NCBI GenBank assembly: GCA_036939755.1
Contig: JALLAZ010000468.1
Span: 1 to 15,147, forward strand
DNA length: 15,147 bases
Reading direction: 5' to 3'
Origin: Stephanodiscus triporus
Lineage: Eukaryota > Bacillariophyta > Thalassiosirophyceae > Thalassiosirales > Thalassiosiraceae
The position numbers were made by a program, and so were the translations under genes. The notes under the pieces were generated by a model that searched no databases, was not told where the DNA came from, and saw nothing but the letters and a program-made list of their open reading frames with translations. Below, in pieces: positions 1-8,106 of the stretch. The number at the start of each line of letters is the position of its first letter. Position 1 is the first letter of the stretch.

Positions 1-772
1 GTGTTAGTATTCTACACGCACACAACAAAAACAAAACACCCAACCATGGGGGTTCTGCCAAGGCCTCTTCTGCCACCCATGGCTCTCTACCGCCGGTGCA
101 ACACTGGCACTGCGACTCCCTATGACACGCGCCCGCTCCGCGATGGTCCAAACGACGGCGATTCCCGTGGCGCGACGACATTGTCGTCATCGACAATTCG
201 ACGGAGAGTCGTCCGAGGCCGGCGATCGAAATGAATGGCATCGGCGGCGGGGACAACGGGGACGACATCGGGACGTTCCTACAAATGGCAAGGGACCTCG
301 ACGACGCCAGGCTCAAAACCGCCATCGCGGAGGAGGAGATACGACGCCGTTGCCGCCGTAGCGACAACGACGATGACAACGACGGCAAGGCGGCGGCGGA
401 GGAGGATGAGGACGACGGGGGGGCAATCGATCGTACTTCTTCTTCCTCGGGAAACCTCAATGGGTCGACTGTGGTGGTGGAGGAAGAGGAGGAGGAGGAG
501 GAGGAGGAGGAGGAGAAATAGAAGGAGAAGGACGAGGCGTGGAGACGTCTTATCACCTCGCGGGGACGGATGTCGTCGGCAGGGAAGACGACGTCCTAAG
601 ACGAAAGCGAAGGTATCAGCGGAGGGGGGGCATCGTCGGCGCGGCATTGGGGGTGGGAGGGAAGAGGAGGAATGATAGGGGGGGGGACGTAGCGACTACG
701 ACGACGAAGGCGACGACGTCGTCGTCGTCGTCCAAGGTCGTCACCACCATCGACGCTGAGACATTCGACGAC
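1..772 (+). other. 5' region of the AAA ATPase gene; true start unresolved
   Basis: Low-complexity, GAC/GGA-rich sequence before the first in-frame ATG (773) of the AAA gene. The gene's reading frame is already open from 377, but no ATG occurs in that frame before 773. Another frame opens with an ATG at 231 and reads through a plausible helical stretch (FLQMARDLDDARLKTAIAEE) into a poly-Glu run, ending at the stop 519-521. It could be a real first exon joined to the downstream frame by an intron, or the frames could be linked by a length error in the GGA or G runs. I found no convincing GTAAG/GTGAG donor to join them. Around position 46 there is an A/C-rich stretch followed by CCATGG that looks like a 5' leader, but the frame it opens ends at 234. 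Confidence 0.4.
479..515 (+). repeat. (GGA)n microsatellite
   Basis: Near-perfect GGA repeat interrupted once by AGA. It reads as poly-Gly in the frame of the downstream AAA gene and as poly-Glu in the frame that opens at 231. Slippage or assembly error here would change which upstream frame joins the gene. Confidence 0.85.
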
Positions 773-3700
773 ATGCTGGCGTCCGCGTTCCGACCGATTC
801 TTTTCCTGCCGCCGTCCCCGACCAGGACGGGAGTGTCGACATCCAGGGATGTCGTCGGCGGGGGAGGAGGTGGATCGTCGTCTTCATCCTCCTCCTCCTC
901 ATCGTCGGCGGCGGCCTTCCTCCTTCCCTCCCCGGGCGGGAGCGCGTCGTTGCGCAACGTCGACGTGGCGTCGCGTCGGAGGCTCGATCGGAGGACGATG
1001 TACCACGGCCTAATGGCCGAATTGGGAGGCGGCGGCAGCGGCGCATACGGTGGACATCATCAACTTCGGTCGGATGACGATGACGGCAATGGCGGCGTCG
1101 GCGGCAAGAAGATGGCCGAGGGGGGGAGCGCCCGCGACGGCAAGAGGAGGAGGAAAGACAATTCCGTCGATTCCATGATAAGGAGGAGGTATCTCGATCC
1201 CGACACGGCGCGGTCGCTCAAGGGGGCGTTGGGCCTGGCATGTCAGCCGAAATGGAGGGAGAAGCTCGCACCGACGACAACGACGGCGGCAACGGCGCCT
1301 GTCGTTGGAACGAGGATCGACGACGACGATGACGCCGCCGCCAAAGGCGAAGGGGGGGAGAACGAGGAAGACGACGACGGGGGGGCGGATGTGTCTGCGG
1401 CGGCTTTGCCTTCCTGGTGGCATCGCGGTGGGGTGTGCCTCTTCCCGCAGGGCGACGAAGCATCACCCACCGGGGGGGGGAGGAGGTGGCCCACGTTCCG
1501 ACGATCCCAGTCGGTCGTGGGAGGCCAAGATCGTCAGCAGCAGCAGCAGCAGTGGGGAATGGGAAGCGGCGATGGCGGAGGTCCTCCCCAGCGTGGATTC
1601 TTCGGTCCTGAACAGGCGAACGATGACGAGAACATTCATAACAATGGCGCGACTTCGTCGTCGTCATTGTCCGCGACCAACGAGAAGTCCTCGTCGTCCG
1701 GCTGGAGATGCACGATGGGGATGCAGGAGACTGTCGCCATGGCCCTCGCCCATTCGCTTTCGTGCGGATTGGCGTTGATCGACGACGAGGCGCTGGCGGG
1801 TGTGCGCGAGTCCGTGGAAAGATCGTTGGCGGAGCTCGTGGCAGCGGCGGCGGAAGATATGCCGTCGACGGCCATGGGGGACGAGGGTGAGCGAGGACGA
1901 GGAGATGGCGACGACGCGTCCGTCATCGCGCAGCATCCTCCCCTTCCCTCAATCGATCCGGAGGAGCTTCGCAATTCGGCGTTGTTGGGACACTTAGTGC
2001 GCCTTGCCAACGAGGGAAAGCTAGGCCGCGGCGGCAAGGTCGCCAAGCGGTCTGATACGGCCGACAGCGGATCGGACGACGATTTGGTGGGCGACGCGAA
2101 CAAGGGCGGTGGTTCCTTTGGCAGAATATCCCATCGCATGACACGCGATATGGAGTTGGGGCTAGACGATCCGAATGATGAGCTCGCTGTGGAAAGTCTG
2201 CGTTTGATGAAGGAGGACGAGAAACATTGGTTCAATTACATTGATGAAAAGTCAATAGATCATTCCACCAAAAACCCGCTATCGCTAGTACTGTTCCTAC
2301 GATGCGATTCTTCGCCCTCCATCCTCAAGTCCAAGTCGGCAGTCGAAAGGTTGGCTCAAGAGTGCGTCAGAAAGGATGGAATACATTTAGTCATGTTAGG
2401 CGGCAAGGGGATCGATGCGTCCACGACTTCATTGCCCGACAAGAGAGGTCAAGCTGGCAGCGGCGGGGCGAACGGTAGGATGATGAACAGACAGCAGTCT
2501 GTGCTGCAACAACAGCAGGATGGTGGTGAAGGCGGCGGCTCGCCGTTTTCTTTCTTGTCCAACTTTCCGCCGGGATCGCCCGAGTTCAATGCCGGAGGAC
2601 AACCACAACAGCCAGGAGGCGGGTCGTCGTTCAGCGCGAACAACGCCAACGCTTCGGGAGTCAACGATCCCGAGGGATCGCGGCGGTTCAACATTTTCCT
2701 GGCACGTACCGTCGACTCGACGGGCAAACCGCAAATCATGGGCACCATCGCTTCGCCTCAGGCCGGAAATCTATTCCCTGCCATACTGGCGAACATGGCC
2801 AAGGAGAATCTACGCAAGATTCAGGAGGACGGCATCGACGAGGACAACGAAGAGCAGGCAAGGTTCGTGAAGCAGATGGAAGATTTGGCGAGTCAGGCAC
2901 AGCAGCATGCAGATCAGGCGGGGGACAATGGCAACTACGGGTCAGCCGGAGATGGTGCTCTCAATGCCGCATTCTTCAACGCCACAATTACCTCACCGTT
3001 TGGAAGCGAAATTTTCAACAGGATGAACCAGCAGTATGGCGAGGATGGATCGCCTGCTGAGCAGCAGTTTCAGCCACCCCAGGAAAATGTCCGTCGTGCC
3101 ATCCAAGATGCCATGTCAGGTGTCATTCAACGATTGGCCCAAATGTCCGCAAGCGCTTCGTCCAACGTCCAGGGGATGGGAAGCGCTGGCATACCCGCGA
3201 ATGTCGCCCGCGCTTTCTCACAAGTCCTTAACAACGAAAGTTTACGTCGCGGCATTGCAGAGAATCTATCACGGGCAGCTCCGGCTCTCATTGATCCCAG
3301 GTGCCAGGGTGTCATGTTGTCCGTTTACGTACCTCCCGGCCCGGATCATCCCAATAAGGGCATGATGCCTGGAGATCAGTTCAAACAGGGGCAGACCGCT
3401 TCGCCACAAATCAAAACGAGTCAGCAACAGCAACAACGACAGGTAGCGGAGAAAAACGATGTGCCGCATGGAATGGGAGGGTGGTTGAATAAAATATTAT
3501 CTTCTTCAGATAAGGGTAAAAATCACAATGAAGTAGAAGACCATTCGTCCTTGGTTCCTACGGTCGAATCTGACGATTGTGTCACTGTCGATACAAGCCC
3601 GAGCGTGCTGAAGGGCTATGAAGCAGAGGACAAGTCATCGGAGGAAGAGTCGTCTATTGATCAGCAAGATGCGTCGAAGCCGCCAAAACAATCCTCCTTG

Positions 3701-5765
3701 ACAAAGGTCAAGAAAAGCAAACGCGAGAGAACTCTGGATAGGGCCCAAACACTGGCAGTTGCCGCGGCAGCCCTGGCAGGCGCGAAGAAGAATCGAAAGG
3801 AGATCAAACAGCCAGGTGTAGGAAACCGACCTCTCAGGGCAAAATTAACGCCTGAACAAAAAGCTGAGCGAAATCTGAATCGTCTACAGGCACTGTGTCG
3901 TCGCATACCTCTCCCCGCCCCTCTCGATCCCGTCCGCCTACGTTCTTGGGATGCATGGGCTGACCGTGAGGAAGGGTCTGTGATATTCCGATCAAATAAA
4001 CGAACTCTGTCATCTCACCTGTCTCGGCGGAATTTGACCATCGATTCCAAGTCAGGGACGAAGGGTGCGGGAATCGTATTGCGGCAAATGATGAGTGTAC
4101 GTGATATTTCCGAGGAGGAGATGGAGGATGTTATCAAGTGTGCTGTTGAAATTGAGGCAGGAAAAAGCCAGAGGCATCAGGTGAGTATGTTACCTCATCA
4201 GTCAGCTTGTTGATTGTCGCAAAATATAATGTGACTAATTTTTCTTCTTGTGCTTTGCTTACCGATTGCATCAGGAATCGCCATGGGGAGTGACAAAACA
4301 AACTTCCTTTGTTAAGACTACGCTTGCAACGGATAAATCATTAGTAAACTTCCTCCATGACAATACCACCACTGCCGGTACCGATTGTGTTCCGATGACA
4401 ACTCAATCCATTCACCCCAACAGTCTTGAGTCAGCGCTATCGTTGATTTGTGGGGTTAGCCCCGCTCCGGGGTCTCATGGATCTATGTCTTCGTCATCGG
4501 GTGGTGTCCTTGCCTCACATCGCACTAAGGAGGATTTGATGGCGCTGGCCCAGGACAAGCACGAACGTGCACTCATCCCAAACTGTGTCTTGCCACAGGA
4601 CATTGGAGTGACATATGATATGATTGGAGGATTGGACGAGGTGAAGGAGCTGCTACGTCAGAGTATCACATACCCGTTGAAGTTTCCACACTTGTACAGT
4701 GAAGGTATAGCGAGGGAGGCTGTCAAAGGAGTGCTGCTGTTTGGGCCGCCCGGCACAGGTGGGTCAATCTTACTAGTTATTCTTTTTCTTGTTTTCAGCG
4801 GCGTTGTGTTGCATTCGTGCATTAATGTACACATCTCTCACGCCATGCCTTACCCAGGGAAAACAATGCTGGCCAAAGCAGTGGCCACGGAGGGTGGAGC
4901 CAGCTTTTTGAGCGTTGATGCATCATCTGTGGAAAATAAATGGCTTGGAGAGTCAGAAAAGAATGCCAAGGCAGTGTTTACATTGGCTCGAAGGCTGGCT
5001 CCGTGTGTCATTTTTATTGATGAAGTCGATTCCCTCCTGTCCAGTCGCGAAGGAAGTTCGGATGATTCGGCGCATGGGACATTGACTAGTGTCAAAACTG
5101 TGAGTACGACAAGCTATTGCGCACATGGAGGCCGTGGCTCCTTTTTTGGCTGTTTTTCTTATGTTGCTCTTCATGTATTCATTTTGCAGACGATGATGAG
5201 TGAGTGGGACGGCCTGAATTCAGGCACAAACGGAAAAGGTGACGCAGGCTCAGATAGAGTTGTTGTGATTGGATCAACCAATCGTCCGTTCGATCTGGAT
5301 GAGGCTGTCCTTAGACGATTTCCGCGCAGAATATTAGTAGATCTGCCAGATCTTGACACCCGACGTGAAATCCTTGAAGTTACACTCGCGGAGAATCGTC
5401 TCGGGCCAGATGTGAACCTAACCAAGATTGCCGAAAGGCTTGAGGGATATACTGGCAGCGATCTCAAAGAAGTTTGCCGGGAGGCCGTTGTGCAAATCAG
5501 TCACGAACAAGCGAGGATGTTGGATAGAGGTGAACTGTTGGATGAGGATGATGAAGAGTATTTGGAGACTGCCAGATCTGGATTCCAAATGCTGAGACCG
5601 GTAACGATGAAGGACTTTGATAGTGCGATGCATAAATTGAAGCGGAGCGTTTCAGAAACTGGCCGCGAATTGGCCAAAGTTTGGAACTGGAATGACGAGT
5701 ACGGCGAAATCAAAAAGACGAATAAGAGGGAAGTTCTTCCGCAGATGATGAATATGTTTCTGTAA
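773..5765 (+). CDS. Large N-terminally extended AAA ATPase (ATAD1/Msp1-related type), four exons
   Basis: Predicted exons are 773-4180, 4275-4758, 4858-5099 and 5190-5765, giving 1,569 residues from the first in-frame ATG; the real start may lie upstream. The first ~1,050 residues are mostly low complexity (poly-Ser, poly-Gly, Asp/Glu and Gln runs) with a few ordered-looking patches. From about residue 1,040 a conserved-looking linker follows (RIPLPAPLDPVRLRSWDAWA). The AAA module has Walker A GPPGTGKT (1293-1300), Walker B VIFIDEVDSL (D1352, E1353) and the second region of homology around N1409 (IGSTNRPFDLDEAVLRRFPR) with its arginines, so catalytic residues look intact. The C-terminal DFDSAMHKLKRSVSETG...WNDEYGE resembles the large plant and fungal AAA proteins related to ATAD1/Msp1. 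That group extracts or remodels membrane proteins; this role here is inference. An ordinary katanin/spastin-type severing role is less likely given the C-terminus. Confidence 0.88.
4181..4274 (+). other. Intron 1 of the AAA gene (94 bp)
   Basis: Starts GTGAGT and ends TTGCATCAG, phase 0. The first-exon frame hits a stop at 4211-4213 inside it. Splicing joins residue Q1136 to E1137 and moves the frame onto the one encoding the AAA domain. Confidence 0.85.
4759..4857 (+). other. Intron 2 of the AAA gene (99 bp), inside Walker A
   Basis: Starts GTGGGT, ends TTACCCAG, phase 1. Removal rebuilds GPPGTGKT exactly, which decides the splice sites. It is a multiple of three with no in-frame stop, so retention would insert 33 largely hydrophobic residues within the nucleotide-binding loop. 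Confidence 0.9.
5100..5189 (+). other. Intron 3 of the AAA gene (90 bp)
   Basis: Starts GTGAGTACG, ends ATTTTGCAG, phase 0. Removal gives VKT-TMMSEWDGL, which fits the usual AAA spacing between Walker B and the second region of homology. Also a multiple of three and free of in-frame stops. Confidence 0.88.
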
Positions 5766-6041
5766 ACAGTTGCACATACGCATTAATTTACGATAGGACT
5801 CCGATAATATTATATGATGATCTGTTGACCTCATTAATAATTGGATAAATATTACCATTTTACTGTTAAACTGAAATCAATCTATGAAAAAATTTCCTCT
5901 ACTGCAGACAAGAGGCAGACGTATTGTTCGATAATTCTTCGGTGGCATCACCCTCATTCGCACCGAAAATAAACCTGTCGGAGGCATTGCGCACTCAAAT
6001 CCATATCCTCTCTTCAAGCTACAATCCCCGATAGCCCAAAC

Positions 6042-6329
6042 TTATGTCGACCTCGCGGCCATGCTATCCTCCGGCCCCGTCCCCCCCGGAACCAACACCG
6101 CGACGTGATTGCCATTCAATAATATCTCCGCCTTCAATTCCTTCTTCACCACTACGCTCTTGTCGCGCGGATCCGGGGAGTATTCCACGGCGTCATCGAG
6201 GACGAGGTTGACGTAGTCGTCGAAGCCGCGCAGGATGCCAGTGAGTTCGGTCTGTCCTCGCATGAGGATCCAGATGGGAGACCCGATGGCTTTGTCTATT
6301 AGCTCCAGGGGGAGAATACGATTGGACAT
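6042..6329 (-). CDS. LSM5: LSm5, Sm-like RNA-binding ring subunit
   Basis: A 95-residue protein starting [13 protein letters not shown], very close to eukaryotic LSm5 in length and pattern. The Sm1 motif spans [27 protein letters not shown], and the Sm2 motif [15 protein letters not shown] has the Asn-Gly-Asn form and Val-Pro-Gly-Gly tail typical of LSm5, rather than the Arg-Gly of most Sm proteins. LSm5 is a subunit of two heptameric rings: LSm1-7 (cytoplasmic mRNA decapping and decay) and LSm2-8 (nuclear, binds the U6 snRNA 3' end). The frame stays open 61 codons upstream to an ATG at 6512, but that stretch is low-complexity Pro/Arg/Ala, has no Sm similarity, and would overlap the start of the divergent CIA30 gene, so the start at 6329 is chosen. 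No intron is needed. Converges with the AAA gene, 276 bp between stops. Confidence 0.93.
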   Translation of the reverse strand: MSNRILPLELIDKAIGSPIWILMRGQTELTGILRGFDDYVNLVLDDAVEYSPDPRDKSVVVKKELKAEILLNGNHVAVLVPGGTGPEDSMAARST

Positions 6330-6500
6330 TTTGTTATTTTTATTTATTGCACTGGCTTTGGCAGAGGGGTTCGGTGGGATGTAGGCGGGCGGGCGGGCGG
6401 GCGGGCGAGAGGTTTTTGGTGCTGTGCGTTGTTGTGTGTACGAAGAGTGTGTGCCAGCGTTTGTGCGAGCGGCTCCCTCTTTCCCACCAACTCTCACTAA
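6330..6500. promoter_or_regulatory. Shared divergent promoter region (LSm5 / CIA30) with G-run tract
   Basis: Only 171 bp separates the two divergent start codons, so both 5' leaders and core promoters must lie here or overlap the genes. It contains five GGG tracts separated by single C residues at 6387-6405, within a GGGC repeat (6384-6407). I see no clear TATA box. Confidence 0.6.
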
Positions 6501-7412
6501 ATGAATCTCCACGCTTTCGTGTCGGCATTCCTCGCTCTATGCCTCCAAACCACTCCTCTCGCTCATGGATTTAGTTCCCAAATCTTTACTAGCGCCGGCC
6601 CTCCATCGCGTCGGAATGGAAGACTTTCCGCGACAGGCGACGAGGATGCGACGGCAACCGCGCGGAAGCCGTGGGATGTGCTTCGATTTGTAAGCCAAAG
6701 CTCGAAGTTCGTAAGACCCCCATCATTGCCGCTTATCAGGGGTGGGCAGAAGAGTATTAATCGAAAGGTCGGACCAGGTATGAAATTCGCAGTGTTGCGC
6801 ATATTTGAATACACAAACGTAATTGCTCTTGTCTGAATCTAACGATCGCTGTTGTTGCGTCTACTATAATCCTCCTCTGAAACTTTTCACGAAGGCGAGA
6901 CAATCTGGACACCGTCATCTTCCCAAAACTTCTTCCGCTTTGCCCCACTTGATGACGTAGTCATGGGCGGAGCCTCTTCGTCTACTGTCGACAACAACAC
7001 TGGAACGTGGACGGGGACCGTGACAGATGCGAACAACGGTGGATTCGTCGGCATTCGGAGTACACCGTTCAAGAGTGGACTGTCACTAGATATGAGCGGC
7101 TGCAAGGGAGTGGAGTTGAGGTTGAGGAGGGGTGGTGGACAAAGGTTCAAATTCATCGTTAGGGATTCCACGGACTTTAATGGTGTTTGCTGGACTACTG
7201 AGTTCGATGCGAAGGGAACCGTGATTCGCATTCCATTTTCGAAGCAAATACCGACCGTATTCGCTAAGACAGTGACCGGGAAATATTTCGATGACAAGAA
7301 CGTCGTTGGTTTTCAAGTCACATACTCCAAGTTCGAATATGATGGTAAGCTGAATCAGAACTTTCAGCTCGGAGACTTTGCCTTGCAATTATTGGAGTTG
7401 AAATCGTTTTAA
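6501..7412 (+). CDS. CIA30-domain protein with probable plastid-targeting leader, two exons
   Basis: Exons 6501-6777 and 6895-7412 encode 264 residues. Residues 1-23 form a signal-peptide-like hydrophobic leader ([19 protein letters not shown]) followed by Phe at the likely +1 position and a Ser/Thr/Arg-rich stretch. That is the layout of a diatom bipartite plastid presequence, although the motif is AHG-F rather than the classical ASA-F. From about residue 95 the protein matches the CIA30 fold (Complex I intermediate-associated protein 30): [15 protein letters not shown] around residue 116, GWxG-like [17 protein letters not shown], then strands ending in [16 protein letters not shown]30 proteins assist complex I assembly in mitochondria, while plastid members such as the CIA30 part of HCF173 act in photosystem II biogenesis. 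A plastid role is inferred from the leader only. Confidence 0.85.
6778..6894 (+). other. Intron of the CIA30 gene (117 bp)
   Basis: Starts GTATGA, ends TTCACGAAG, phase 1. The first-exon frame meets a TGA at 6834-6836 within it. Splicing creates GPG-ETIWTP and connects the leader to the conserved DDVVMGG segment. The acceptor lacks a strong pyrimidine tract directly before AG, so the exact 3' site is slightly uncertain. Confidence 0.75.
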
Positions 7413-7485
7413 GGGAGAGAATAGAGCTGGGAAATTCATTTCTCTGGGTATAAATACTTACAATTGTTGTCCCAAACCTGGTCTT

Positions 7486-7510
7486 CTAAAATAAGAAATG
7501 ATTATTTTAG
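7486..7510. terminator. Perfect 9-bp hairpin in convergent 3' region
   Basis: CTAAAATAA (7486-7494) and TTATTTTAG (7502-7510) are exact reverse complements around a 7-base loop. It lies 74 bp after the CIA30 stop and 180 bp past the stop of the oppositely oriented downstream gene. An AT-rich symmetric hairpin here could mark 3'-end formation on either strand; that role is inference. Confidence 0.45.
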
Positions 7511-7538
7511 GGACGCCATCGACTCTGAGGATTAACTC

Positions 7539-7560
7539 CTGTCATCCCAGAGGATGGCAG
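7539..7560. other. Second hairpin in the same 3' region
   Basis: CTGTCATCC (7539-7547) can pair with GGATGGCAG (7552-7560) over 9 positions with one G-T pair, leaving a 4-base loop. A weaker 6-bp pair, GTAAGA (7583-7588) with TCTTAC (7600-7605), follows. No function can be assigned. Confidence 0.4.
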
Positions 7561-7689
7561 TATTGCAACAGTAATTCGCACGGTAAGATTCTGTTAAGTT
7601 CTTACTGCCCTGCCAGACAGATGACAACCTCTAGATAAAGCATCATTGTTGCCAGGTCATCTTCTTTGGTGATTTTTTATGATCGTATT

Positions 7690-8106
7690 TTACATTCCGT
7701 TCTTGCGTTGGATCCAGCTAGCAACGTGAGTTCCCCAAGCGAGAGGTCCGCCAAATCCCTCGACGATGTAATACCACTTGACCCAAGATCCATTCTCAAT
7801 GGCACCAGGCTCTCTGAGGAGAAGACCAGACTGAACGCACGAGTAGATGCACACTCCCAAGGATAACATGGAGATGACTGCCAACACTCCCGAGGGCATT
7901 TTAGACATGATGGGTCCTAGGACCTTGGACGGGGGGTATTCCCCCTCCCAGGTCATATCCTCCGCCATGAAGAGCGAGGTGGATCGCTCCTCGATTTTAG
8001 GCGCGAAGGAGACCTGATTGACGCGGGCGGCGGTCCGCGCGGCGGGGACGAAGGCCGATGAGATGGCCACGATGGCGGCGAGGAGGAGGAGGGTGAACTT
8101 GGCCAT
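7690..8106 (-). CDS. Small plastid-targeted membrane protein, two predicted helices, unassigned
   Basis: A 138-residue intronless gene. Residues 1-18 are a clear signal peptide (MAKFTLLLLAAIVAISSA) followed by FVPAARTAARV, a textbook diatom ASAF-type plastid cleavage site with an Arg/Ala-rich transit peptide. The mature protein probably begins near residue 47. It has a short acidic N-terminus, one hydrophobic segment at about 73-96 (LAVISMLSLGVCIYSCVQ), a polar loop, and a second Trp/Gly-rich segment at about 109-131 (WYYIVEGFGGPLAWGTHVAS), ending in a short basic tail. This suggests a thylakoid or plastid envelope protein of about 10 kDa. I do not recognise the family. A lineage-specific photosystem accessory subunit is one possibility, by size and topology only. 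The start ATG lies directly after an A-rich leader. Confidence 0.82.
   Translation of the reverse strand: MAKFTLLLLAAIVAISSAFVPAARTAARVNQVSFAPKIEERSTSLFMAEDMTWEGEYPPSKVLGPIMSKMPSGVLAVISMLSLGVCIYSCVQSGLLLREPGAIENGSWVKWYYIVEGFGGPLAWGTHVASWIQRKNGM

Noticed and set aside
279..1667. Several long open frames antisense to, or overlapping, the AAA gene N-terminal region
   Set aside because: They translate to Arg/Pro/Leu-rich low-complexity sequence and mirror the GAC/GGA codon runs of the sense frame.
4759..4798. Alternative acceptor TTTTCAG at 4798 for intron 2
   Set aside because: It would give a 40-bp intron and leave Walker A without its Lys-Thr; the acceptor at 4857 restores GPPGTGKT exactly.
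6330..6512. 61-codon upstream extension of LSm5 to an ATG at 6512
   Set aside because: Low-complexity Pro/Arg/Ala, overlaps the divergent gene's start, and LSm5 proteins are normally about 90 residues starting near the ILPLEL element.
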